From positions 2,321,122-2,385,121 of the forward strand of contig NW_006921535.1 in the NCBI RefSeq assembly GCF_000340215.1: a stretch of 64,000 nucleotides of DNA, written 5' to 3'. A program made the position numbers and the translations under genes. The notes under the pieces are model-generated. The model made no database searches. It saw only the letters and a list, made by a program, of their open reading frames with translations, and was not told the DNA's origin. Origin of the DNA: Pseudocercospora fijiensis CIRAD86 (lineage: Eukaryota > Ascomycota > Dothideomycetes > Mycosphaerellales > Mycosphaerellaceae). This document shows positions 23,094-32,859 of this stretch, piece after piece; position 1 is the stretch's first letter, and each line of letters opens with the position of its first letter.

Positions 23094-24835
23094 ATGCAAA
23101 GCTACCGAAACTATCAGCAAGCGAATCGGAGTCCCCATGCGACTGCTGCCAGACGAGGACCTGGTAAGAACTATTGCATTCACTTGTTTTTGCCCCCGTA
23201 TATCACGATTATAGAGGCATATACTTGTCCGCTGCAGTGCCGTATGGGTTCTGCAAGCGCGCATCCAATTCCCCAGCATGAATATCGAGCGCGCGCATCG
23301 GCGTAAAATCAGCTTTGCTGACCTTGAGCGAACCTTTCGCAATGCAGGTCCTATGGTCGCACCTCCACAAGCACATCAAGGCCAACCGCAGTTGACTGCC
23401 GCGCAAATACAACAGCAGCACCTCGAGAGTCTGCGCCGCCAAGACCTCGCCCGCCGTCAAGCGAAGAAGCCTACCGATCGCGAGATTCCAGACGAAGTCA
23501 GTGAGGCAATAGTGGGAGATGGCGTTGGTCGCTACAAGCAGCTGCGCGAAATTGAGCGCCGGCTAGATGCGGTCATGATGCGCAAGCGCCTCGACATCAG
23601 CGACAATCTCCAGAGACGTTACACGCGCAGAGAAGGCATTCTGCGCATCTGGATCTCCAACACAGCCGAAGGGCAGCCATGGCAGGTCATGGAAGAAGGC
23701 ACAGCGAACGAGGATGGCATTTTCGAGTTCGGAGAGAACCAGGCTACATACAAGGTCAAGATTGAGGGCCGCCTGCTTGACGATCCCGAAGATGATGAGG
23801 CAGACAAGCCAGCACCACAACACCGACCACGACTGAGCACATTCTTCAAGCAGATCAGTATTGACTTCGATCGCGATCCGAACCTTCAGCCCGATGGCTT
23901 CAGTCAAATTGAGTGGCGGAAGAAGCAGATGCCTCCAGGCCAACAGCTGGATCCGACTGATTCCGAAAACAACTTTGACACACTAGAGTTCACGCGAAAG
24001 GCGGATGAGAATATCAACATCACCATCAATCTCACTCGCGACGAAAAGAGCGAGCGATTCAAGCTCAGCCCGGAACTGGCCGAGATTCTAGACACTGAAG
24101 AAGAAGACCGTGCGGGAGCGGTACAAGGTATCTGGGAGTACTGCCGTGCCATGGGCCTGCAGGAAGATGACGACAAGAGAAAGATCATCTGCGATGAGCC
24201 CTTGCGCAAGGTTCGTGCACTATTCCTCTCAAGACGCGGCCCAAAGCTAACATGCTTCATAGCTCTTCAAAGCCGACCAAGTCTACTTCCCATACGTTCC
24301 CGACGCGCTTGTGGCCCACCTGCATCCTCTTCCACCTATCCAATTGCAGTATACGATCCGTGTCGACAAGTCATATATCAAAGGAGAGCGCGACGAAGAC
24401 TCTTCTTCAGACGGCGACGCTACTGAGGAGCTCAAGCCATGTCGGCCAACTGTCTATGATATTCGCGTGCCGATGCCAAACCCTCTTCAGCACCAATTAA
24501 CGCGCTTCCAAACCTCGAAGTCGCACCTTAATGATCTCCAGACCATCGTCAAGATTGACGATGACTTGGCACTTCTGGTCCAGAAGATCCACCAAACGAA
24601 CGCGAAGCGCAAATTCTACAACAACCTCGCCAAGGATCCGACATCATTCGTCAAGCGATGGATCAGCAGCCAGCAGCGTGACCTCGAGATTATCCTTGCC
24701 GAAGCCACTCGCGGTGGTGGAGAGGATGCTACTAACGAGGAGTTCCGTCGTGGTGGAAGAGACGGCGTATGGGGTTCTGAGTTGGCTCGAGAAAGCGTTG
24801 GCCTTTGGCTAGCACGAAGCTCGAAGCCGCACTAG
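23094..24835 (+). CDS. SNF12: SWI/SNF complex subunit of the Snf12/Rsc6/BAF60 family (SWIB domain)
   Basis: Three exons, 23094-23163, 23348-24210 and 24263-24835, encode 501 aa. The 70-nt first exon (MQSYRNYQQANRSPHATAAR) is joined through a 184-bp intron to GPMVAPPQ. A second intron (52 bp) lies between PLRK and LFKADQV. The central part has the BAF60/Snf12 architecture: a DxRLD(A/V)xxxRKR helix near residue 80, a WxIxVEG-type beta region (YKVKIEGRLLDD), and FFKQISIDFDRDP. A SWIB/MDM2-like domain follows across the second splice site (KIICDEPLRK|LFKADQVYFP). The C-terminal helix contains the conserved GVWGSE. The protein is expected in the nucleus as a core subunit of a chromatin-remodelling complex. 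The stop codon is TAG, and the same frame stays largely open for about 185 more codons. Confidence 0.93.
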
Positions 24836-25390
24836 GAGAGCACCACTCATCATGTCATACCCGATATATCTACACCAGGGATCAGAGAACAGCCTAGAGC
24901 ACCACCTGTTATGCCACCGGCGCTTGATCGCTACGAGACAGGACCGCCGATCATGCCGCCGCTAGCAGCGTCGCGAGCAGAATACAGAACACCTGATACG
25001 CAACCACGAGCAGTATTACGCCATGAATCAGCACCATCTATGCTGCAGAACATGATCCCGCCAAATCCATACCAACGCCAGGATGCGGCACATCTGACGC
25101 TGCCTCCATCGAGGCACTTGGAAATTGTTGGGCAAGCGATGCAAAAGACTACATCTCATGCTGGCCAGCATTCCGGGACAAGTTAGGAACCTAGCGAACA
25201 GACTGTCCAGAGCAGAGACGAGCTGATGAGGCAAAGCAGCCTTAACCAAGACGGTCAGCAGACTCCAGAGGCGTCGTATGATGTCGCAATAGATTCATTC
25301 CTGGATTAATCACATCAATCGCCAATTCCTTCGGGAGAAGAGCTAGTGTCAATGGCTGAGCTCGACGAAATGGTGAACGACATTGAGTAA
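24836..25390 (+). pseudogene. In-frame coding-like tail after the SNF12 stop
   Basis: The frame of the preceding gene continues with coherent Pro/Gln/Ser/Met-rich sequence: REQPRAPPVMPPALDRYETG, then a long open stretch. It reads to TAG at 25184-25186, then EPSEQTVQSRDELMRQSS to a TAA near 25307, then SHQSPIPSGEELVSMAELDE and DIE with a final TAA near 25388. Only three internal breaks occur in about 185 codons. The first three stops are each one C-to-T change from a Gln codon, as RIP would produce. It may be a lost C-terminal extension or a separate decayed gene; it may also simply be 3' UTR that happens to be open. Confidence 0.45.
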
Positions 25391-25940
25391 CATACCCATT
25401 GAACTGCGACGCCCGAGACAGCTTCCTTGGGTCATATTCGATCAATCGTAGAAAACAGCTTTTTGCTAGTGGTCACAACCTTGAGAACAAGTTCACGTGA
25501 ATGACATGTAACAGCGCTCCAAACTGACTATACCGTATAGCCCGTGACATCCTGGTGGACGAATGCCTTTGTTACCACCGCCTGCGGAAAACAGTTCTTG
25601 ATATTTTGTCAGAAGTCTTCAATACAGATACCTCTGGCTTCGCAACAAGTTCCGTGCTATATCTTCTTCTGTGGCCACGGCCACTTGACGAATTCGTGCG
25701 CAACCAAAAATAGAATAAGACTACAAGCCTGATCGCTGCAAGCGCGTGCCGCCGGACCGACTCCCGAGATTCTGGATCTGATCCACATTCGCTGCGGGCC
25801 CTGCTTCTTGTCCCAACTCGACTCTCTTTGTTCACTGCGGCATCTCTGTGGCACGCAAACAAGTGGCACGTCGCCTTTCGCTCCCCATGAGTTCGATAGC
25901 CCATAGAGACGTCCGGTAGACAGCAGTAGCTCGGCACACA

Positions 25941-27203
25941 ATGGCAACAGCAGTATCCTCGCCGTCGATCATCGACCTGAAAGTCCAAGCCACATATCCA
26001 ATCCGACTGGGCGCTAGCATTACCGACCCTGATAACGCGACACGATATGCCAGCGTGAAGTACAACTGTAGACCGTCACTTAAGCCGAAGGGTGGTGTGG
26101 ATGTTACCATAGAAGAGCGTGGCGATCAGCACACATTGTTGCTGGAAGCAGAGGATGGAGAGTATGAATACCACGGACAGTACGAGCGTCAAGAGTCCAG
26201 CTTTGTGTTGGTGCTGCGCGGAGATGGCAAAGAGCGAGAAATGCTACTGGAGAGGGTGGATGGGAGTCACGGCTTCAATCTGGTGAAGACACCAAAAGAA
26301 GACGATGCTTCGAAGCTGGAGAGCGAGCATCCGCACATCCACGCTGGCGATTCCGATGAAGATGACCTGTTCGGGGATGCCGATGAAGAAGCGCCCCCAG
26401 ACGATTCGAATCCGTTCGATTACAGGCACTTCTTAAAAGCTGAACTGGAGAAGCCTGAGACCACACAGCCTGTGCATGATCCCTCCCGCAGCTCAGCAGC
26501 CACGCCTCTCATCCAGCATGCAACTACCAGCACACCAGTCAGCCGACCTGCAAAGGCAGCTGCCAAGAAGGCTCCGGCGGCAAAGAGAAAGAGCGCTACC
26601 GCAGACAAACCAAATCCTAAGAGAGTCAAGGCAGGTCAAGATCTGCCACCTCCTGCCGCTGCGCCGGAGCCTGCGAAAGCAAAGGCGAAGCCAATCGCGC
26701 CGAAGATTCGCGTGGATCGCAAAGCATCAATACGCAGACCATCAATTGATGACTCCGGCGAGCTCATTCTCGAGAACGAGACTCCAGTCACAGAAAAGCC
26801 GCCCAGGACAGCCATGGCAATGGCTCTGCAAGGACAGCTCGGTGCAGGTCCGATCAGCTTGCGATCTGCCGCGAGCAGCCCGGGTATTGCTTCTCCCATG
26901 CCCAACAAAGAGGAAGAGGTTCAAGAGTACGAGTTCGAGTTTGGCAACAGCAGTAGTCCTGAGCCTGAAGACGCCGCGGATCAGCCGTCGCAAGACGATG
27001 GTGGTGAAGCTGATCTTGATGGCGAGGATGATGATGCAGATGTGGATGATCTAGAGCTGCCATCACCCGCAACGAGACATAGACCGAGCGTCAGCGCTGC
27101 CACAGTCATGGGCGGTGACGATGAAGAAGATGACATGGAGAAGCAGCTTGAGCTTGCCATGGCTGCTGAAGATAATGAGAGTGAGGAAAGTGAGGAGGAG
27201 TGA
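25941..27203 (+). CDS. RNA polymerase II elongation factor, EAF family
   Basis: This is a single 420-aa exon. The N-terminal 120 residues carry the EAF (ELL-associated factor) domain pattern: YPIRLGASI, then ASVKYNCRPSLKP, then a beta-rich block (THTLLLEAEDGEYEYHGQ-like, SSFVLVLRGDGKEREMLLER). The rest is disordered: an acidic patch (GDSDEDDLFGDADEE), an Ala/Lys/Pro-rich basic region (AKAAAKKAPAAKRKS) with PKRVK as a likely nuclear localisation signal, and a very acidic C-terminus ending SEESEEE. In fission yeast and animals EAF partners with ELL to stimulate transcript elongation; that role is transferred from the family. It lies downstream of the SNF12-like gene, same strand. Confidence 0.88.
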   Translation: MATAVSSPSIIDLKVQATYPIRLGASITDPDNATRYASVKYNCRPSLKPKGGVDVTIEERGDQHTLLLEAEDGEYEYHGQYERQESSFVLVLRGDGKEREMLLERVDGSHGFNLVKTPKEDDASKLESEHPHIHAGDSDEDDLFGDADEEAPPDDSNPFDYRHFLKAELEKPETTQPVHDPSRSSAATPLIQHATTSTPVSRPAKAAAKKAPAAKRKSATADKPNPKRVKAGQDLPPPAAAPEPAKAKAKPIAPKIRVDRKASIRRPSIDDSGELILENETPVTEKPPRTAMAMALQGQLGAGPISLRSAASSPGIASPMPNKEEEVQEYEFEFGNSSSPEPEDAADQPSQDDGGEADLDGEDDDADVDDLELPSPATRHRPSVSAATVMGGDDEEDDMEKQLELAMAAEDNESEESEEE

Positions 27204-27605
27204 TGGTCACGCCCAAGACCTGCACGTTCTAGCGCACATCCTTTGCTTTGGCGCTACATGTGGTCTCTAAATCCTGATATCCTTTGGCCACGATGTCTCC
27301 CTCGAAGTGAGACGCATCTTGTACGCTTCATGCCATCCATCGAGATGGACTTGGCTTCAGTGCGGCCCTGCTTGCAAATATCAATCCGCTCGAACGACAA
27401 TGTCGCCAGCTCAGAGTGAGTCTAGTAGATTACATGGAGACGCTGAGATTACCACTAGCCCCTGACCCCAAACTGGTCGCGCCGTAGCTAAAGTCTTTGC
27501 CCTCCCAATCCTTCCCAAAGAGGAGAACGACAAAAGCTTGACTTTGAGCCAGTACCAAGACGACGCTCTCATCCTCAAATTCTTCACTGTCTCTTTGAAA
27601 GAGAC

Positions 27606-27908
27606 ATGTTCGATTCCGTCCTCCGCGTCACAGGCGACGAGGAACCTGATTGGAACATTATTCACGAAGATGCTAAAGAGAGATTCGAGCGTGCTGTGGA
27701 TATCATAAAGCAGATAAATGTCGTGGGTCTCGCTATGAGATTGTATACGAGGGTGTTCTTTAAGAATGGTGGTGGGGATTTGAGTGAGAAGGTTGTGGAT
27801 AAGGAGCTTGGATTGCCAGAAGAGGATTTGGATACAAGTACAAAGGAGGCTATTGAGATAGCGGAGGAGGATAAGATTTGGCCGAAGATGAGTAGGTTGA
27901 AGGCTTAG
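27606..27908 (+). CDS. Small helical hypothetical protein, frame conflict at its 5' end
   Basis: The ORF from ATG 27606 encodes 100 aa (MFDSVLRVTGDEEPDWNIIH to IWPKMSRLKA), charged and mostly helical, with no recognised domain. Immediately upstream another frame also looks coding: an ATG near 27400 (MSPAQ), a GTGAGT..GTAG intron of about 75 bp, then KVFALPILPKEENDKSLTLS running to LKFFTVSLKE at 27605. The two frames are offset at the junction, so either the short ORF stands alone or the locus carries a frameshift. Base use in this gene is G/T-rich compared with its neighbours. No function can be assigned. Confidence 0.5.
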   Translation: MFDSVLRVTGDEEPDWNIIHEDAKERFERAVDIIKQINVVGLAMRLYTRVFFKNGGGDLSEKVVDKELGLPEEDLDTSTKEAIEIAEEDKIWPKMSRLKA

Positions 27909-28621
27909 AGATCTGCACGACTGAATGATTGGATTCAATTCACGATGAAGAGCAAGAGAGCTAGAGTAGAGTATCGAATGACAAGGGTCATAGATTAAAT
28001 GGAACAGAATGCACTGGCAGCTGCATGCCAAAAAGCAAAATAATCGCCCTCGGCTCAGGACCTAAACATAAACGGCTACAATCAACGAACTATGAAACGT
28101 AGTCCGGGTCGAGAGAGCAGAAGTATTCGTTCAGCGGAGCATGCATGCATTGCACTAAGTCGGGCGATTTACCCGCTAAGTCATTGAGCCAAGAATGGTT
28201 TTCGAGAGGACGACCATTCATTCTCGTATGTAGGTAGATGCTGCCAGATCCAATGTCTACCAGGCGCTAGGTCTCTGTCGGCAATTGAAGTATACAGACA
28301 GACCGACCTTCAACTTCTGTCGACAGTGGAAGTTCATGTTCGCTGCCGTTGCACTCATTCGGATATGCCACATGAGTGGGCCGTGAAGGACATCCTTGCT
28401 TTGGGCGAGCGATTGTCAAGGGTTTGCTCTACCTTTTGTACGATCAGTATCCTCGTTTATAATTATCGTCGCCGAAATTCCTAGAACTAGTAATAAAGAT
28501 GACTCGGGAAGACAGAAATCTTCAAAAAAAAAACAAAAAAAAAACTCTCATAAATCATATTCCACATTCCATCGTATCGTAAAAATACCATGTATCCTCT
28601 TCAAGCTACTACTGTACATCC
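27909..28621. other. Intergenic, no gene seen; A-rich tract near 28523
   Basis: The convergent 3' regions of the small hypothetical and the CmcJ-like gene meet here. Two A10-type runs separated by one C lie near 28523-28545. No reading frame or RNA gene can be supported. Confidence 0.5.
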
Positions 28622-29497
28622 TCAACCAAAAACCAAAGTCCTAACCTCAATACTCTCCCTCCCAGGCCACTCCGGCTTCGTATCGGGATGCGTAAAAGCC
28701 GAATGCGGCGTCCTCGCCCCATCCTTCGAATCATAACATTGCAAAAGAATCCTCTCGTCATTCCTCATCCCACTCCAAAAATACCACTCCCCTTTCCTCG
28801 TATACTTCACCCCAGCAATCTCACCCTTTCGATCCGGATATCTATGCTCAATCGGCACGATGTCTTCATCAGGAACAGATCTCGAATCCGCGTAGGCCAG
28901 AGGGGAAGCCAGAACGGGACCGTTCAATGGACGCCAGACATTGATGAGTCGCACACGACCATTCTTCAATGCTTCGGCTTCCGATCCCATATGGTGGTCA
29001 ACTCTTGCATTGGCAGATTTGGTCGTTTGGTCGATGTGTGCCTGGCGCACAGGTGCTCGATGGGCGTTGGGATCAGATCTTCGGACCGTGTGATCGAAAA
29101 TAAACACCCTCTCAGCTCCGGGAACGTTTTCCAAAATCAATTTCTCAATTTCAGGGTAATATGCTTTCTCGATCTTCTCGTCGGAATTGAAATCTGCGTT
29201 TCTCATCACGCTGGAGATGTTTTGTACCACGCCGAAGCCACTCTCATTCATGTCGAATTCTGATTCTCGACCGCGGATGTCGCGGATTGTGACTTCTTGT
29301 GCATCTTGGCCGTAGTTTCTTTGTGGCATGCCCGAGGGAGGGTTTTTCTGGTATGCGCCGGCATAATTGTAGGGTTGTGCTCCGTCTGCGGGAGGGGCGA
29401 AGAATGTGAGGGTTGCTTTGGTTTCGCCGCGAGGTGGTTCGATATCGTTCGAAAGGCCAAATTTTTGTTGGCTTTGGGTGGCGGTTTCTGTAGACAT
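28622..29497 (-). CDS. CmcJ/AsaB-like protein (GA4 desaturase/methyltransferase-annotated family)
   Basis: This is a single exon of 291 aa. The ATG at 29497 (MSTETATQSQQKFG) is chosen because the longer frame above it opens at a TTG. The sequence follows the fungal CmcJ-like family: TLTFFAPPADG at the start, then VTIRDIRG, the HIDQT segment after RAPVRQA, the conserved RLINVWRPLNGPVLASPLAY, and near the C-terminus GEWYFWSGMRNDERILLQCY, then DGARTPHSAFTHPD. Members are often found near fungal secondary-metabolite genes and named after the cephamycin enzyme CmcJ or the oxidoreductase AsaB; HxD and distal His suggest an Fe(II)/2-oxoglutarate-type fold. No biosynthetic cluster is visible around it here, so the substrate is unknown. 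Confidence 0.88.
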   Translation of the reverse strand: MSTETATQSQQKFGLSNDIEPPRGETKATLTFFAPPADGAQPYNYAGAYQKNPPSGMPQRNYGQDAQEVTIRDIRGRESEFDMNESGFGVVQNISSVMRNADFNSDEKIEKAYYPEIEKLILENVPGAERVFIFDHTVRRSDPNAHRAPVRQAHIDQTTKSANARVDHHMGSEAEALKNGRVRLINVWRPLNGPVLASPLAYADSRSVPDEDIVPIEHRYPDRKGEIAGVKYTRKGEWYFWSGMRNDERILLQCYDSKDGARTPHSAFTHPDTKPEWPGRESIEVRTLVFG

Positions 29498-30323
29498 AGT
29501 GGTTTGGTAGCGAGTTGTGTGCTTATACCGAGGTGTATTCAATGGCTTCAATATCAGCGAGTCTGTGAAGATTTGCGGGGTACTGTAGTAGCAGTAAAAG
29601 GATTAATTGTGAGTATACAAGACTTGAATATATACCTACAACAACTCTCGCCGCATTTCAAATCCAGAACATCACATGTAATCGGTCGAAGTATACCGAA
29701 ACGTCATTGCCGCATTACCGACGTCGCTGGCCACAGATGACGTGCGGAGAAAAGGCGGCGCGCTCTGATGAATACACTCGCATGAGCACATGCACTCCAA
29801 TCAGAAGCGACTTGCTTGCTTAGAAGAGCTTGGCAATGTCGCAATTGCGTGCTCAATGCCTGAGCTTCTGAGAACAGGCCATATGGCGAGTGAGTGGTGC
29901 AGATAGAACTGTTATGGAAGGTGTCGGCGATTGGCGATGCTTGCTAATGCGGGAGAATCCGATGAATCAGCAGGCAGAAGTTCGGCCTTCTCTCGGTTCC
30001 GTTGCTTGCGCAATTGGAGGTCGAGCAATGCTTGGGAGTACTAAGTTCTCTGACTTCTTTTGTGCAAGTCAGATTCTAGTGGCGTCAAAGTTCAATGGTA
30101 CATGTATATAGGCATTGATGCAATGTGGCTGGCTGAAGTGCTGTCGTTACAACCGCTGTATCCTGGGGTATAGAACTAACAGGCTTCGACACTCAAGACC
30201 ATGAAAATAACCTCCCCCATACCCAGGGTTTGAAATACCTCGGGCGCGCCATTGCGTGTCGCCTGCCCAAAAAATCATCGCTCATTATCTGTCCTTCGTT
30301 TCTGGTCGTATCATGCTCGCTTG
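29498..30323. other. Intergenic, no supported gene
   Basis: This is the promoter side of the CmcJ-like gene and the 3' side of the next minus-strand gene. A few unsupported open frames (up to about 150 codons antisense into the CmcJ gene) lack any domain. Nothing else was seen. Confidence 0.45.
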
Positions 30324-32259
30324 CTATGCAGAACGCTGAACCACAAAGACGGCGACCTCAATACCACTCCTCGGCTCCTGGCCAGGAGGATAGGGTCTTG
30401 TCTCAACTCCTTTGATCAAGCCATCTACAAGTTCTGTCGGCGTCGGCGCTCTTTCAATGTATTCGTTGCTGCTCTTCTTCTGTGCTTCTTGGGCGTATTT
30501 GGTCATGGCAGCACGTATCCTCGGCTTCTCTTGCCTAGTCCACCAATCTCTTGACCACGCCTCTCTGCTCAGGTGTACTTCTGCTTTTGATGCATGGGTG
30601 ACGGTGAAGGCGGCTCTGCCGCCATGAAATGCTGACATGGTAGCACTTCGCTGCATCAATTTGGTACACAGAGCTTTCAGCGATCGCTCCATTGGTTCAA
30701 ACTCGGGGAGTGCAGCGGCAGCCGACATGTTGCCCAGTGTCCGACTGAGATCAGATGACAAGCCATTGACGACCTGTATCGATCGCAGGAGTGGGTCGAT
30801 TATTGGGCCAAGATATTCTTGCATGAATCTCAAGGCTCCAGTTCTGGTGGGATACAGGAAGATTAGATGTCCTCGATTTGGCGACAACTCTACCAAGCGG
30901 TCCACAAGAACTGATGGGCCTTCGACTTTGAACATGTTGCTGAACTCGTGCGTGCTGCTCGGCGGAATGTAGCGCTCTACGATCGACAAATTGATGGAGG
31001 AAGGAGGAACGACGGGATGAGGTGATCGGGGAAGGGTGGAAAGTTCTGCCTGATAATCCGACACAGGGACTGCGCTATCGAAAACTTTCTTCGTGAAGTA
31101 GTCATCTCCGCCGACCGCTGGACCGGGAGTGCTGGGAGGCGATGTCGGCAAGTCAGCGAGGTTGAAGCGACCTTGAATTGCGTGAAAGACATTAATCCAT
31201 TCTGTGTGAGGCGTAGGTGTCGAGGCATGTATGGCGCCGATTATGGAAGAGAAGACGTGGCCGGTTGTTGACGGACTGGGCAGAGCATGTGAGAGAACTC
31301 GCAAAGGATTGTTTGGAATGGGTGAGCTTCGAATCTCGCTAACTGTGAGATTGATCAGCAAAGGAAGCAGCTAGGTAAGAATAGTTGGTTCACTTACGCA
31401 GCACGGTTAGAGCATCATTGATGAACGCTTCCGGCCCAGTATGAGTTAGCTGTGGTAATGAGCTGCTGGCCGGTGGCGGTGATTCAGAGGCTCTTCCAGC
31501 TTCGAGGTGGTGCGTGTTGACGCTTCCTGGTTCTGTCGAAGGCGAGTGCATAGGTGGGTTGGAATGGCTTGCCATGGACTGCCAAGTTGGCTCACCATAC
31601 TCGGCTGGAGGGGTGAGGGTGGCGACATCATGGTGGAAAGGGGTTCGGACCAGGCCAGGTGGAAGCTTTGGGTGTATCTGAGGCCTCTCAGTGAGTGCTG
31701 AAGAGAAACATGAAGCCAAAGAGTCGAAGGCATCTACGATGGCATCACCAGGATTCTTGGCATCTGAGGGTTGGGCTATGGCTCCGCCAAGACAATCTGG
31801 CATATTGTCGTCACTGAAACTGAGAGAGCCGAAACGATCTGGATGAGGAGCAGCAATGCCTAGTGCGTCAAATGAGGGTAGACGAAGGCCAGGACCTGAT
31901 CTCGAGGGCTCTTTTGGTTGCGGCGGAGAGGGTACAGGAGCGAGAGCGCCGGCAACGATCAGGTTCATGATGTTCGGCTGGGCTGGGGCTTCTGTGAGAG
32001 GTGTTGTGACAGGTAGTGCGTCGACATGGCCGGGTAGTGACGGTAGCACGGCGGGTGTATGATCAGCGTGCAAGACACGTCTCAGAGGGCGATCGGGCGA
32101 GAGCGAGGGCGAGGGTGAGGGCGCAGACAGTTCATATGTTTGGCGTGGAGAATGCGGGCCATGCAAAGTGGGCGACGTCGCAGGAGATGGAAGAGACGAC
32201 AGAAGACGATGTGCGTGTGCCTGAGCGAATGCGTGGGCCTGATTGGCCGCTGTTTCCAT
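30324..32259 (-). CDS. Conserved-looking fungal protein of unknown function, two exons
   Basis: Exons 32259-31398 and 31342-30324, joined by a 55-bp GTAAGT..CACAG intron, give 626 aa. The start METAANQAHAFAQAHAHRLL is the first ATG; the frame above it opens at a GTG. Residues 20-260 are Pro/Ser-rich and disordered. The C-terminal 330 residues look folded: TEWINVFHAIQGRFNL, SIVERYIPPSSTHEFSNMF, LVELSPNRGHLIFLYPTRTG, then a long helical region ending SREAWSRDWWTRQEKPRIR and TPTELVDGLIKGVETRPYPPG. I do not recognise the domain. The gene lies between two intergenic stretches, with a MULE inserted about 580 bp upstream of its start. Confidence 0.8.
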
Positions 32260-32836
32260 CGAAGGTGTACGCAGCTCCGTGGTGAAGGTACAGTACACCT
32301 CCGGAAGTGACGGAAGTCGCTGTCGGTATGTGTGCAGATAGGAAGGCACGATCAGTGGGGCACACGGGGGGAGAGAGGAATGGGCGAGCGGCGGAGTAGA
32401 GGCAGTCGGGCGTGCGTGCGTGCGAGCGGCGTGGCAGGTGGCAGGTGGAAGGAGGCAGGTGGGAGGTGGCAGGTGGGTGGCAGGTGAGTAGCAGTGCTGG
32501 AGCGTCGACGGACGAAAGTTGAAGAGCGACGAGGATCACGAGGCATGTGAGAAACGAACAGCGGGATGGGATGGGTGAGCTTTCGGCAGGCAGGGGTGGT
32601 GTTGAGAGTTCCCAGGTTCTAGATTCGAGGAGACCGTTTCCGTTTCCATTTCCACGCCGCCGCCTGAGCTGTGCGACATTTGGAACGTTTGGGCGACTTC
32701 CATTGTCGGTGCTTCGCAGTGCGCAGTGCCGCCAGCTTGCGTTACCGCACTGCTGCTGCCAGCGTTCTGTGCTGCGACGCTATGTATCGTGCCAGCAAAG
32801 CTCGAAGCCGGGCAGACATGCAGCAGCAGCTCTGTC
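32260..32836. promoter_or_regulatory. Upstream region of the 626-aa gene with short tandem motifs
   Basis: The stretch 32411-32424 is CGTG repeated, and 32433-32487 carries several copies of GGCAGGTG with spacers. On the gene's own strand these are C-rich CACCTGCC motifs about 170-230 bp upstream of its start, a plausible leader or promoter element. No coding potential was seen. Confidence 0.45.
32829..32836. repeat. Left target-site duplication GCTCTGTC of the MULE
   Basis: The identical 8 bp occurs at 36086-36093, directly outside the right terminal inverted repeat. Confidence 0.75.
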
Positions 32837-32837
32837 G

Positions 32838-32859
32838 GGTGTCTGTATTCTGGCAACGC
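32838..32859 (+). repeat. Left terminal inverted repeat of the MULE
   Basis: These 22 bp match the reverse complement of 36063-36084 exactly. The inner ten bases CTGGCAACGC recur at 32963-32972. Confidence 0.88.

Noticed and set aside
26395..26425. GATTCGAATCC considered as a tRNA B box
   Set aside because: It lies inside the EAF coding sequence, with no A box or cloverleaf around it.
27411..28031. 206-codon minus-strand frame antisense to the small hypothetical gene
   Set aside because: Leu/Ser-rich mirror of the opposite strand, with no domain or plausible start.
29297..29740. Plus-strand frame antisense to the CmcJ-like gene start
   Set aside because: The minus-strand protein is clearly conserved; this frame has no domain.
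32433..32487. GGCAGGTG array considered as CRISPR-like
   Set aside because: Spacers are only a few bases and irregular, and the genome is eukaryotic; it is a simple tandem motif.
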